64,000 nt of DNA from NCBI GenBank assembly GCA_964030475.1, contig CAXIPT010000027.1:1-64000 (forward strand). Reading direction: 5' to 3'. Both the position numbers and the translations under genes were made by a program. Positions 33,645 through 46,142 of the stretch are shown one piece after another. The notes below the pieces were generated by a model. That model saw only the letters and a list, made by a program, of their open reading frames with translations. It was not told the origin of the DNA and did no database searches. Source of the DNA: Tethya wilhelma (lineage: Eukaryota > Porifera > Demospongiae > Tethyida > Tethyidae). Numbering within the stretch: the stretch's first letter is position 1; every line of letters begins with the position of its first letter.

Positions 33645-33803
33645 CTTAGAAATTGAGTCTCAGAGTCAGTCAAGTTATACAGTCAGTCTTCTTTAGCTGG
33701 AATCGCGGTTCGTGTAGCCGATCCAGTATTCGAGTATGTGCATCCGGTATCCGGTCACTATCTCATCCGATCCGATCCGATCCCTATCCGGCTCGAAGGA
33801 CCA

Positions 33804-34096
33804 TGTAATAAATTCGAAGTCGGTCTACTGATACTGCGATCTACAGCTATCTGCAAGACGTAGCTCGTTCAAGCATTCAAGTTCAAAACTTTGACTGACA
33901 TAATTTCATTCTGTAACAATCTGAGACTGAGGCTGCCTAAGTTGGCAGTCTTTTTATACTGAGACATGAAATCGTACAAATACAACAATAGATATAAGTA
34001 CAACTGGTTGTACCATCTGGGTGGGCACAAACACAATGGTGACAATAAAACATTAATCAACAGATATAGAGTTATTGTTCAGTCTAGTCTCCAACA
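33804..34096 (-). repeat. BEL 5' LTR (minus strand)
   Basis: 293 bp, TGTTGG...TTACA; matches 13186-13478 without visible differences. The outer flank, read with the element, ends CTAGC. Confidence 0.9.
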
Positions 34097-34443
34097 GCTA
34101 GTGCTCTTATACACATTTGCTGTGTATAGGACTTTTCTTTGCTACATGTATGAGTGTATCAAGAAACTAGCCTATGATGAAGCAGAACAAGTGATTTGGA
34201 ACTTGGAGTCATTATGACTCCGAGTGTATCTGTTCAATGTTGCTATGTTTATTTGTAGCAAGACGAGCTATGCTTCTCCACTTTTATTTACAAAGCACTG
34301 GCTGCTGTCATAGGTATTGAGTATATAAAGCTTAAATTATCAGTAGCCATGGAGCTTAGCTAACCACAGTGGCCAAATTCGTATATGCTTACATAGAAAC
34401 AGCCAACTCGGGTCAGTCTTGCCAAGCATTACTGATGATGGCC

Positions 34444-34622
34444 AATGGCCAAATCGTAAACAAGATGGAATGGCTGTTTGAGTGTGTACTAAAGAATTGT
34501 TCCTATGAGCAACATGAGGGAAAGAGAGTCACAGTACTACATGTAGCCCACATAGGAAGAATTCTGCACACACTCAAACAGCTATTCCATCTAGTTTGCT
34601 TTCTTTTTACGATTTGGCCATT
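34444..34622. mobile_element. Foldback MITE, ends AATGGCCAAATCGTAAA
   Basis: 179 bp. 34444-34490 and 34577-34622 are inverted copies (AATGGCCAAATCGTAAA, GATGGAATGGCTGTTTGAGT and their complements). No target duplication was identified. Confidence 0.65.
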
Positions 34623-35217
34623 CCTGCATTTCCACTGCTTTTTTTACTTGCAAAAAATGGATATTATGTGAATCCTCTTGGTGTGAATAGTAAGGGTTGC
34701 AGTCTTGTACAACCCTTATTGATGAAGGTGTCTTGTTTTGTAAGAAAAGCTACAAAAAGGCTACAAAAGTGTTAGCACTGTTGTAATCAGCATAACAAGA
34801 GATTCTAGGGATTGTCATATTTTAATCCAAAACCTGAGATACAAGGTTACTTTGATTAAGAGCACCTATAAGATCAATTGAATTGAAATGTAGAGTAGGT
34901 ATCATCATGTACATGGTTGACATGGTTGTGGTGCAAGTCAGGCCAATTGTTTGAACTCTCCCAGTGTGATTGTGAGGGCTGGAATCTTGTCAAACTCTCC
35001 TAGAGTACAATATGAAGATATCTTTGGTGGCTTTTTATGGACTGACCAGATACTTTTGCGTGTTGTTTATTAGTGATTTATCATACAAATAAAATTAAAT
35101 TCATTGTAAATTATATATAGATTGTCATCAGATTCTGTGAAAAAAAACCTAAATGCAATGTTGCTTTAATGTTTAACATCTGTAAAACCCAACATCATAC
35201 GTACAGTAGTATGTATA

Positions 35218-36163
35218 GTAGGAATGGGCCACATGTCTCATAGACCCAATACAAAATATGTATCACCATAAAAATCTAGCAAAACAAAGTTAAGCCCTCA
35301 AAATTGCTCAAAGGCTCTTCTCAACAGATTACCAACTGCATGCAAGGCTTGAAACTCACAGAAATTTCACTGGGCACTTGTAGAGCGCGCTAGTGGGAAG
35401 CCACAATACTACCATTTTTGTTCTCCTAACGCAACTTACGTACTAACTGACTTACTTGAACACGGTTTCAAGAGAACCAGAAAGTGGTGAGCCAACTTTG
35501 ACAGCACAAGGTAAGTCCTTTTCAAGGGAACTACTTTCCTTGATACTCGTTTTCATCACAAATATGCCTAAACAAAAACTCGAAAGCTTTGAAACTTAGC
35601 GTATAAATTCATGTACTTCAACCGGCGTAGCAATCTTCTTGTAAGTAGAGTTCAAAGGTCATTATTTATCCAGTGCATGTGGTAATTAATGCGCATGCGC
35701 ATTAATTACTCAAGCATTATAATGCATGTAGCTGCTACTCAAGCTTTTTGTAGGGACTAACCAGTCTCAAACAGTCTTCACACTGTAGTGTTGAAAAAAT
35801 TGAATGAACAAGTAGTAAAAATTTCAAAAAAATAAGGACTGTAGGAATGGGCAGTGGTGTAAAAAGTATTGGAACAAGGTATGTCTCAATTTTGGGCACA
35901 TGACTACTTCATTTTTTTATGTTCAAGTCATGACCAGTATAATCTAATCCTTCCTGCTACACTTTATTCCCAAGTGATAAGATTGGCAAGATTTTGAACC
36001 ATTAGTATTGTGATACTGTTGGTGATAATATATTCATCTACAGATGATTCACAACATTCCACGACAATAAATTGAGGGATCAAAAATGAAAATGAAGTAG
36101 TCATGTACCCAAAATTGAGACATACCTTGTTCCAATACTTTTTACACCACTGCCCATTCCTAC
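35218..36163. mobile_element. Foldback-type element A (second copy)
   Basis: About 0.95 kb, related to 21705-22603. Within it 35841-35916 and 36087-36163 form a near-perfect inverted repeat with outer ends GTAGGAATGGGCAGTG. Thus a 323 bp foldback unit (35841-36163) may be the mobile core, and the rest an older host sequence copied with it. Confidence 0.65.
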
Positions 36164-37589
36164 AACCCTTATCTTTTTGAAATTTTTACTACTTGTTTAG
36201 AGTAGGCATTGTCATATACATGGTTGTAATCAAAGTTGTCAGAACTATAACAAAGCAGATAATTATTGTTTAATCCTCTCAGTGTGCTAGTTTGGGTTGC
36301 AGTCTTCTCCACCATAAACTCCAATATGAAGGCATCTTTGGTGGCCTTTTTGTGACCTATATTGGAATGCATGGTACAATTGAATGGTCACTGATGGTGT
36401 ACTGTCGGACCAGAACTGTTTGTGGTTTTGTAAAAGACATTTTATTAGGTTCAAGAGGAGATTCCAATCAGGGCTCAGAAAAAACAGGGAGGGAATGTTA
36501 TGAGGTCCCATTGATGGAGACCAGCTGGTGCCTGTTTGTAAGATATTCTCTTAACTGTGCAGCTTCAAGTGTTGCCAGTGATGCCTAAGTTCCAGAATTT
36601 GAAAGTTTGCTGTTGTTTTTATACTTGTATACTAATCAAAACCAGATAAATCTTACAGTGGAATGTTTCTAAAAGAATTTGTCAATGGCCCTCTTACATG
36701 CTTGACAACATGACTGATCGTAGCTTTTACTATATCCATGTCTTTTGGAGATCAGCTCCTTGTGATTTACTTGCAATTCTTCAGGACTTTCTCTTCAATC
36801 TCATCAGGGTCTACACTACACTTCTTGGTAACAGCATATACTTTATGTCTTTGTGACTTCCACAACTTCAGACCTAATATAGTATGTGGTAGTATAATAT
36901 AGATTCATCTCCAGGCACCTCTCTCCTGGAAAAATAAGGACAGAGAAGGCCCGGTGTGCCATCATGCATGTGATACTCAGGGTAGTAGTAGGCAATTACA
37001 GTCACACAAACAAAACGAGTACCGTAATCCTCTGCATGTGCTACGCACGCTGTGAGGTTTAATGATACTCATAGGTATGCATCAGTTGTTATAAAGATAA
37101 GCCCTTTAACACACATTATAGAGAAGAGACTCATAATCTTGTGGATCGAAGTGTCCCGACCCACTCGGAAAAATTGCTCTATTGTCTCTTTCACCCCGAA
37201 GCCATACTTTGCAGAATCAATCTACATATACACGTAATACAATTGCCCAATACCAACAATATACGTATATACAATACCACAGCTACTCAGTTACAACAAG
37301 CTATCAAATAGGCAAAGTTGCAAAGCTCAATGGATGTGAAAAACGCTGGACTAGGCAGATTATTGGGGTGAGCCCCACATTTGTGAGTAGCTCGGCTGTG
37401 CTGGTATTTTTTGGTTCATCGTCGTATGCTCGATAATCAAAGACTTAGACCTTCAGCATCTAGAACATGTGCATGTGATCGTTTACGTGGCAGCGCTGAA
37501 AGCAGAGTGAAGTACTGCTGGCTACTCAGTGTTTTGTATGTTTCAATGAAGCCTAGAGCTAGTATGTATGTATGCCTAGCCCTAGCCCT

Positions 37590-37758
37590 AGCCATAGTTA
37601 ATCGACAACGCCCCTTGATGCCCTGCCCCTCCTGCATACAAGACCTTCACTTTGTAAGTGCGCATGTGCAGTTCATAAATATTGCTCTTATCTCGTGCAG
37701 CCAAGTTTTAAGTTGCTCCTTTGTTTGTCTCTCGAAATTCAAAGCCGCTCCACTGACT
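37590..37758. repeat. Shared flank of gypsy copy 3 (inverted match to 10591-10758)
   Basis: Near-identical to the reverse complement of 10591-10758, ending at the same base of gag (GGATGACTACTGG). Confidence 0.8.
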
Positions 37759-37789
37759 GGATGACTACTGGCAGGCAAGGAAACAAGGC

Positions 37790-38810
37790 ATGGAGTCTAC
37801 ATTGGCTGGTGGTGAGAAGAGGCTGCAGAGTTGCAAGACAATGCAGAAGAATGGAGCGGGAAGCAAGTGTGCTAAGTGCGGAAAGACAGGTCATTGGGCC
37901 AGGGAGTGCTGGCAGACATCTAAGCCACAGGAGAAAGGAGGCACACAGGAGAGATCACAGAGCGAGACGGAGAAGTCGCATCCAGTAGCTGAGAAGAAGG
38001 AGACAACTGGCACTGGAACTGGTCGTCCAAGGAAAGACTTGAAAGATATCAAGTGCTTTCACTGCCATATGAAGGGGCACTATGCAGCCAATTGCCCTGA
38101 GCAAGGATTCTTGTGCATTGAGAAAAAGGTGGACCATGCAGGCAGGCAGACAACTTGGAGAAAGCAGGTGGTAAACACGGCAGAGGTGGAGAAAACCGGA
38201 TTTGTGGAAGGATAGGAGGCGGCATGGATTCTACTGGACACTGGGTGTTCAAGGACGCTAGTTCGCAGGGATTTGGTTCCACAGGAGAGGATGTTGGAAG
38301 GTGAAGCGGTGGCAATTCGCTGTGCACACGGAGACACTGTCACTAGCACAAGTTGATGTGGAGGTTGACGGCCAAAAAATGAGCGTGGAAGCAGCTGTGT
38401 CAGACACACTACCCATGGCAGTTCTGTTAGGTACAGATGTACCTCAGCTGGGGAAATTACTACAGGCTGACAATTTGCAGCGGGAGGTGGTAACGGATGT
38501 GCAGGAAGCGTTTGTAATGACAAGGGCGATGGCAAAACAGCATCAGGAGGAAGAAGCACAGCAGAAGAAGTTAGGAGGCTTCGGGAGTAGAGCCGAAGAC
38601 CAGTTACCGGATGGAGAGATTGAGATGGTTGTCGAGGAGGAAGGTGATACTGACACTGGTACAGGAGAGGAAGATTGTGAGTGGATGAGACAAATTGATG
38701 ATGAACTGTTTGGTGAAGGTCGAGAAAGACCAAGGGCTACAAGGAGAGAGAAGAGAGAGGCACGATCGCAGTACCAACAGAACCAAGACAGAGAAGCACA
38801 TGTTCTTTGA
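37790..38810 (+). pseudogene. Gag C-terminus and protease of gypsy copy 3
   Basis: Both zinc knuckles CAKCGKTGHWAREC and CFHCHMKGHYAANC lie in one frame, without the TAG insertion of copy 1. The frame stops at 38213 (a C to T change makes TAG in FVEGQE). The protease LLDTGCSRTLV follows in the same frame, and then a deletion near 38340 shifts the frame to the tail that ends at about 38810. Confidence 0.8.
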
Positions 38811-38814
38811 TCTG

Positions 38815-39321
38815 CCTCAGGGAGAGTTCAAGAAACTGCAGCAGGAAGATACAACATTGGTAGCAGTATGGCAGGCAGCTGAGGGTAAACCATCAACAGC
38901 TGGAGTGGGGTTCTTTGAGAGAGATGGGCTGGTGTACAGACGGTGGATTCCCCCACGACAGGATGGCAAAGGAGTTCAAAGTGGAACAGTTGGTGTTACC
39001 TGAAGTATGCAGGAAGGAAGTGTTGAAGCTGGCTCATGACGTTCCATTTGCTGGTCATCTTGGGAAGGAGAAGACAGCACAATGAATTCTGCAGCGATTC
39101 TATTGGCCTACTCTCGATGTGGCAGAACACTGCAAGAGTTATCAAGAGTGTCAGAAATCATCACAGTACAAGTTGAAGAAAGCTCCTCTTGTTTCTCTAC
39201 CAATCATTGCTGATCTATTCAAGCGAATAGCAATGGACATCGTGGGACCACTACCACAAAGCCATGCTGGAAACAGGTACATACTTGTAGTATGTGATTA
39301 TGCTACCAGGTTCTCGGAGGC
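38815..39321 (+). pseudogene. Integrase N-terminus of gypsy copy 3, truncated
   Basis: Contains H-H and C-C of the zinc domain (the latter as AEHCKSYQECQKSS), IAMDIVGPLPQ with the first catalytic Asp, and RYILVVCDYATRFSEA. It breaks off at the tyrosine-recombinase element. This copy keeps the Cys pair that copy 1 lost. Confidence 0.8.
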
Positions 39322-39782
39322 CTCTCCTCCCTAGCATTGCATGCTATTGCTGTTTGCTCCATGGCCGCCTGGCCAGCATATGCTTGCTATAGACAATGAT
39401 AGCATCCTGCATAAAGTGATGCTTGCTTTCCCTATGCACCTGTTCGTGCAGCTGCGCCTGGATTGCATGTGTTTTGCTTATAGTGTGCCTACATAGCATT
39501 ACCATGCACTTCTACATCCATGCATATACCCATCAGTCCAGGCCACCCCAGATATGGTATACGGAGGGAGTGTCATCCATTGATGTCCTCCATAGTGTGG
39601 TATATACACACCACACTCCCTCCAAACAATTAGATGTACATTAATTTTTTTTTTTAGTTTATTTTTTTTAAAGATAATTGCTGAAATACCATAATTTACT
39701 ATATTACTCCCAGATATACAGAGGTTGGTAAACTAATCCATGTATATATGTATACACTTGTCCTGCAGCTCGTTCTTAATTG

Positions 39783-40808
39783 TCAATGAGAGTACGTGTT
39801 TGCCAGGACTGTGGATGCTGCGATAAAATCTTCCAGGGATGATCTAATGTATGCCTGGTATGCGGCCGACTTCCACCGCCCAAGTGACTGGATAAAGGCA
39901 TCATTGAATCCAGCTTTTGCTGCAGTGGTTGCCGCGCCAATCCTTAAGCTGTGGCCGGAGAAGAGGTGTGTCTGACAGCCAATCCTGGTCAATGCCCTTC
40001 GCAATTGAACAACTAACTGCTCTCGGGAAAGTGGCATGCCATTTTGCCATACAAACAGGGGGCCAGGCATCTGCAGCCGAATTGCCAAATATGCCAATAC
40101 AGAAGAAACTGGACACACTGAGGTGCCTGTTCTCCCTAAGTAAAGATAAGTACCTTCACCGAACTGGTTAGTCTTGCTGTGTTTGACAAAGATTGCCATA
40201 ACCTGGGGGTTCTCTCTTGAATCTATCTTTATATCTGATACCTGTAGGGAGTGGTCCAGTGTTGAGTTACATGTGAACTCGCCTGCCCTCATGACTGCGA
40301 AGAAGCCCAAGCAAAGTGCTGCCCATAGCATGCTGTGCTCGAATGTCACGGGTGTGCTTGACCACAGAGTGTGGATCTTCAACAAGATGTCAGGAGTAAT
40401 TGGGAGACGCCTTGGTCGTTTGTAGCCTGGAACAATCTTGCAGACACCCTTCAGGAGATACGGTAATCGTGGAGATGGCCTCTGTGATGGATCCGGAAGA
40501 CCTGCGCTGATTTGATAAAAACGGACTGCACTTAAGTATGATCGAATTGTTTGCCAGCTGACTGACTCTGCTAAGAATGCAACAAATGAACATAGATTGT
40601 ATTCTGTGGCTGGGAGAGGGGTTAGTTTAAACTGCTTGCAGAAATGCTGATATCGCCGCCATCCTGTCTGGTAGACTGCTCTGGTTGATCTCGCGATGCC
40701 GTTGTCAAAGAGTTTGCGAACAGTCGCGTCCAGTCTGGTGAGCCCCAATTCGGTCTCTGCGTGACCAGCAGGTCGACTACTGCTTGGGACAGAGTCTGAA
40801 GTGGACAC
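39783..40808 (-). CDS. Tyrosine recombinase of DIRS/Ngaro-like element
   Basis: 341 codons, uninterrupted. The N-terminal SAM-like core-binding domain (STRAVYQTGWRRYQHFC at 41-57, SVSWQTIRSYLSAVRFYQ) is followed by the catalytic domain. Candidate catalytic residues: Arg174 (AVMRAGEF), Lys212 (KHSKTNQ), His286 and Arg289 (GHSLRIGA), Trp312 (LGRWKS), and the nucleophile Tyr317 or Tyr320 (AYQAYIR). All catalytic positions are present, so the protein could be active. It overlaps the end of the RT-RNase H frame by 187 bp, typical of this class. It joins a circular cDNA into the genome. Confidence 0.88.
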   Translation of the reverse strand: MSTSDSVPSSSRPAGHAETELGLTRLDATVRKLFDNGIARSTRAVYQTGWRRYQHFCKQFKLTPLPATEYNLCSFVAFLAESVSWQTIRSYLSAVRFYQISAGLPDPSQRPSPRLPYLLKGVCKIVPGYKRPRRLPITPDILLKIHTLWSSTPVTFEHSMLWAALCLGFFAVMRAGEFTCNSTLDHSLQVSDIKIDSRENPQVMAIFVKHSKTNQFGEGTYLYLGRTGTSVCPVSSVLAYLAIRLQMPGPLFVWQNGMPLSREQLVVQLRRALTRIGCQTHLFSGHSLRIGAATTAAKAGFNDAFIQSLGRWKSAAYQAYIRSSLEDFIAASTVLANTYSH

Positions 40809-42345
40809 TGTGGAATGAGAGAATGAAATAAAGTGATGTTGTTACATGAAATTGCGTCTGCCGCTGTGTTTTGTACACCTGGTATATGTGCTGATTCGAA
40901 CTCAAAGTGCCAGAACGCTGCGTAAAAAGCCAGGCAGTGCAACAAGTGCATAATTAGCGTGTCTCTTGAAGAGCGGCTCTTGAGGATTTCCACCACAGCC
41001 ATATTATTGGATTTAAATAGAATACGCTTCTGACACCACCCTTTTCCCCAGAGTGCAGCTGCTGCTACAATTGGGACTAGCTCCTTGGCCGTGATATGTA
41101 CCTGCTCCCAGTCTGCTGGCCATTTTAGTTGGAACCAGCCATACTGCAGTGAGTATGTGCCACACCCGTATGTGCCTGATGCGTCGGAGGTTACCTCTAC
41201 CGATGGTGTCCTTGCTGGGAAGAATGACTGACCGTTCCAGTCCTGTATGAATGTACTCCACCACGACAAATCTACTCTGGCACTGACGTTGAGGCGGATG
41301 TAGTGATGTGGTGCCCTATCCAACGCAAGTAGGACAAATAATTGTCGCAAGAATGTGCGGCCATTACTAATTACTGTCGCTGCATGCACGAGGTGGCCTA
41401 GCAGGGACTGTAGCTCCTTCTTAGTACAGGCTTTCTTACCGGTCCAAGCCTGAAGCATCACTTGTAAGCGAGCCAGCTTCTCCGCTGGGAGTCGCAGTTC
41501 AAACCTGTGAGTGTCGATCAGTATTCCCAGAAAAGTGAGTATGAGTACTGGCCCTTCCGTTTTTTGGACTGCCACCGGGATGCCCAGTATTTGCAATGTG
41601 TCCAGCGCTATTTGCAGGGCCTGTTGGCCCTCTTGCGTGTGGGGTGCCACTAGGAGTAAGAAATCATCAAGGTAGTGCAGTTGATGCTTGATCATGCGAA
41701 GATCCATGCTACAATATCTGCAATCGCATTGAACAGCTTGGGGGCTGACCTCAACCCGAATGGCAGTGCCCTATCAATGTAGACGTTATCCCTCCATTGC
41801 ATGGATGCCCAAGAGGTAGTGGTCTGACCGGTGAATTGGGACAATGCGATACACATCCTTGAGATCGAACTTGGCTAGCTGGGTGTCTCTCCCAAGCTGC
41901 TGTATAATAGCAACTGCTTGGTCTACTGAGGTGTACTGCAGAGAGCACCATTCTGGAGAAATCCCGTCGTTTACGCTCCTGCCCCGGGGGCACGAGAGGT
42001 CGACGATGAGTCTCCACTTGTTTGGTTGGTGGGTTTTTGGGATCAAGCTCATTGGGCTGGTGTGCACTGTGGTGGCCTGGTTTTCTGGGATTGGGCCCAG
42101 TAGCCTACCTGCTGCTACTTCTGCTGCAATCTTTTCATCCACTATGGCTGCGTTTGCCAAGGCTGAGGGATGGTTCTTCTTCCGTGATTGCAAGTTAGTC
42201 GCCTGTGGATTATACCCAATCTTGAAGCCGTTTGTCAGGCCCTGATGTATATATGCCGCAAAAGCCTGATCGGGGTGCCACGTCAGAAATGGAAGTAACC
42301 GTCCCAGGTTAATTGGTTGTAACAGGCCCTTGGGGTGGTGTTGTA
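40622..42345 (-). pseudogene. RT-RNase H of DIRS/Ngaro-like element
   Basis: Minus strand. Begins about 42345 (HHPKGLLQPINLGRLLPFL, WHPDQAFAAYIHQGLTNGF), then TSPMSLIPKTHQPNKWRLIV, AKFDLKDVYRIVPI, and RALPFGLRSAPKLFNAIADI in a shifted frame between 41707 and 41786. The catalytic LHYLDDFLLL is followed by RNase H (VEVTSDASGTYGCGTY, TAKELVPIVAAA, FESAHIPGVQNTAADAISC). Two compensating indels near 41780 and 41710 inactivate it. The motifs SAPKLF and YLDDFL, with RNase H continuing to a recombinase, are typical of the DIRS order. Confidence 0.85.
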
Positions 42346-42990
<645 letters not shown>

Positions 42991-43869
42991 TCAGCGGGTT
43001 CTGTAGATTGCCTGTGGGCCAGGTGCCATCAGGGGGGGCACCCCCACGTGCGGAGGTGCCATTCTTGTTGCATTGGGGCAGTCCTTTTCTTTGTGACATT
43101 GATAGCAGATGCTACATATGTGCCTGTATGAGCACGAACCTGAGTAGGTGCATGTTCCTCTGTTCCACGATTTGCATATTGTTGTTCTCGGAGTGAATGG
43201 GGTTGCTGTTATCGGCGGTTGGAGGAAGGCTAGTGCACACTGTGTGCGGTTATGATCGACCTCCCTGCACAGTGTACAAAAGAGCAAGCCCTGTCGTCCA
43301 CCCATTATCGACGCCTGAAGGTCGGAGAGCAGCCGCATGGCTGGGTCAATGGCTGCTTGTTGTCTAAAGGCCTTGTCATAGTCTAGCCACCCACTGCCTG
43401 CGTAACGCTGTGACTCTCTTATGATCAGTCGAGCATACGCCAGCTGATCTCTGGTCTTTGAGTCTGTTGTGACGATCACTAAGTATCCCAAAAAGCAGTA
43501 GCACCATGTTGCCAGCGACTTGACTTCTCTTAACTGTGGTCATGTTATTCCGAGTGGGTGTACATGCACTTGGCCTTGGACTGCTTCCAGTTGCTGTATC
43601 AGGGAGATGTTGTCTACTAGCAACTCTTTCATATCCACAAACTGACCGGACCTCACTTTTTCCACCAGTTTTCATGGGAAGGGGGTTGATGCTGGGGAGA
43701 GAATAAGTCCAGCAGTTGAGGTCCCCACGTCGTTGTTGATTGTTATCGGTATCGGATTTGGCATGTGTACTTCCGGTGACATGATCACATTGCTCATTGT
43801 GGTATACGTTGTTGCCGTAGTCACTCTGTTGACTGGCTGTGATTTCAGCCTGGCTGGAGGGTAGTCCAC
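42991..43869 (-). pseudogene. Gag of DIRS/Ngaro-like element
   Basis: One frame from 43869 to 42991 with a single TGA near 43675. After it come KLVEKVRSGQFVDMKELL, AYARLIIRESQRYAGSGWLD and YDKAFRQQAAIDPAMRL. A zinc cluster follows (CTLCREVDHNRTQCALAF and CKSWNRGTCTYSGSCSYRHI, a CCCH-like finger, then CSICYQCHKEKDCP). The layout is that of DIRS/Ngaro gag. Start codon choice is uncertain. Confidence 0.75.
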
Positions 43870-44201
43870 TGATGAGAGCCACTGATTCTAACTGGCGTGA
43901 TGGCGGTAACGCCCCCAGCATGGCTGTATAAATGGTCATGTTTATAGGGTGCATGAACAATATATATATCCGTGTGGTAGATGTATGCCGTACTTTCCAT
44001 TACGTTTGCTATCTATTATACTGCCATAAAACTGCTTGACACTCACACTTGCATGCACTACATGAGGCAGCTAGCTCATCTGCATGCATCTGGTGATCAC
44101 GTGCCCCTGAGTGACGATCTTTGCCACTCCACTACTGGGTGATTGAGAGGGAGAGGCCCCGCGATTGTTAACCGCATTTAAATCTCTGATTTAAATACCA
44201 T

Positions 44202-44776
44202 GCGATTCGATTACAGTTCCTACAACCAAGAAGCAAGTTCAGACATTTTTGGGGTTGACCGGATACTACCGGCATTTATTCCTTTGTATGCTACGGTAGC
44301 AGCTCCTCTCACGGATCTTACCAGAAAGATTGCTCCGAACAAAGTCATCTGGTCAGACAGGGCAGAGAAGTCTTATCGAGAGTTGAAGAGGTTGTTGTGT
44401 CGTTCACCTGTGTTGAGGAGCCCAGACTTCAAACAGCCATACGTACTACAGACTGATGCATCGGACAGGGGTATTGGTGTGGTATTGAGTCAACGAGATG
44501 CAGACGGAAATGATTATCCGATAGCTTACTATAGCAAGAAGCTACTTCCGAGAGAAGAACTATACTCAACTGTAGAGAAGGAGTGCTTGGCTATCAAACA
44601 GAGGGTTATGGCATTCCGTGTTTATCTGGATTCGAAGGAAGCAAGTTTCTCATTCAGACAGATCACTGTGCTTTGGTGTGGTTGGATCGATTGAAAGACA
44701 AGAATTCACGACTTACTCATTGGAGTTTGGCTCTACAACTCTACATGTTTGATGTGGAGCATCGTGTGGGTTTAGA
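44202..44776 (+). pseudogene. RT connection and RNase H of gypsy copy 3
   Basis: Contains KKQVQTFLGLTGYYRH-like text in a shifted frame, then LQTDASDRGIGVVLSQRDAD, IAYYSKKLLPREELYSTVEK and LIQTDHCALVWLDRLKDKNS. Interrupted after HRVGL by the TIR element; it resumes at 46066 with NANADALSRATSKCL. Confidence 0.85.
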
Positions 44777-46065
44777 CAGATATTATAAGACTACATAACC
44801 GGGATTGGAAATGCCCATATGCTAATACAGACACTCCAAATTGTAATATATGCACACGTGCGTTTACTCGAGCAGCACATGTACTTTGATTATCTATGCT
44901 TTGATGTATTCTCTTTCTCAGTGAGCTGAGCAGCTATGGTTCAGGTTGATACTCTGCATAATATCAACACTATACTGTTATGTTATTATAATAATATTAT
45001 ATTATGTCTTGCATTTTTATACAATACAAAGTAAATTTTACTGAGTTCACTGACTTCTTGATCAATTTTCTTTTCCAAACACTGCAGTAAAAATGAAGAA
45101 TAGTATATTGCCAAGGATGAATTGTGTGCAATGACAGTCACACAATTATCGTTACTTACATTTACTGCTATACCAGCAAATTCAAAGTCTTTAATAAGTA
45201 GCAAGAGTCAGAAATTTGGGAGGCAGTACGTATGTAGGACATTCTGTACTAGCAATGCATGGCAAAACCATACGACACCGATAATGATGTTGGCCGCTTT
45301 TGGTTCCCGTCAGAGGTGAAAGAAGAGGCTCTCCAGAGTATAGAGACTAATCATGGTGAAGTGGACTGGGTGATTATCTCAAGAAAGTGTAATGTTTCGT
45401 TCTGTAAAAGAGCCTGAGTTTTCTTGGCATATCTGGAGAATAACACAAATTATTAGCATAAAATTAAGTCTAGTTGATATAAAAGGATATCCACAATTGA
45501 AAATACAGTACTATTGGTGCTGGGAGCATCTTTGTCTAAGGCTACAGGTACAGAAAGTTTACCTACACAGGTAGCCATCAGTAAAAGTTTTTAACCCTCT
45601 CACAGACTCTGATAAACTCAAGGTAGAGTCATATTTAGTACCATTCTAAGCCTAATGGCCCGCTGAATTCAGCTATTAGGGTTAGAGAGGCCGGGGATAA
45701 AATGTAAGGAAGATAGAGGTACAGAAAGCTACTCTTAAACAGTAATATACTTCTGTTCTACGAATATTTTGTCCAAACAGATGATTTCACAATTTTTCCA
45801 ATTAATACACACTCATATGACAAGGGCAACTACTAAACAGAACGACGACTACTATTTTGTCCTGTAAATGCAACTTACTTAGCACAATTTGTCCACTTCT
45901 TCAGTCTTGAGCTGGCTTGGCGTAAATTTTTTCTTGCGCTTTCATGGCAGCTGCTACTATCAGATCTCAAATCTACAACTCAGAGTGCCCACCCACTTTG
46001 TATTGAATGATACTGAATTTCGCGTAGCGTTTCCAATCCCGGTCACGTAGTCTATAATATCTATG
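44777..46065. mobile_element. TIR element of 1289 bp, hAT-like, in gypsy copy 3
   Basis: Ends CAGATATTATAAGACTAC...CCGGGATTGGAAA and, inverted, CATAGATATTATAGACTAC...CCGGGATTGGAAA. Flanked by GTTTAGA on both sides (44770-44776, 46066-46072), a 7 bp duplication (8 if the neighbouring G is counted). Copy 2 has the uninterrupted site. No transposase is recognised; open stretches inside are short and domain-free. Confidence 0.8.
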
Positions 46066-46142
46066 GTTTAGATAATGCTAACGCTGATGCCTTGTCTCGG
46101 GCCACGTCAAAGTGCCTTTGACGCAGGAGAAGGAGGGGGGAA

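Larger units (their letters stand above)
27708..34096 (-). mobile_element. BEL/Pao element, full-length arrangement
   Basis: On the minus strand: LTR 34096-33804, gag-PR-RT-RNase H reading frame, integrase, LTR 27989-27708. A TGG-starting sequence (TGGTCCTTCGAGCCGG) directly follows the 5' LTR and suits a primer-binding site. One 4 bp duplication splits pol. The two LTRs differ at many positions (293 versus 282 bp) and the flanks CTAGC and AATTG do not match. This LTR pair therefore does not look like one insertion, although the internal part is well preserved. Confidence 0.9.
34097..37589. other. Intergenic with repeats, no gene recognised
   Basis: Segments near 34671, 34955 and 36262 share TTGCAGTCTT-like and ATATGAAGxCATCTTTGGTGGC text, suggesting another degenerate repeat of about 0.3 kb split by the foldback element at 35218-36163. 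The open stretches here (for example 34369-34671 and 36292-36588) fall in these repeats and show no domains. Confidence 0.5.

Noticed and set aside
36292..36588. 98-codon open stretch
   Set aside because: Lies in a repeat related to 34671 and 34955, no domain, no splice or start context.
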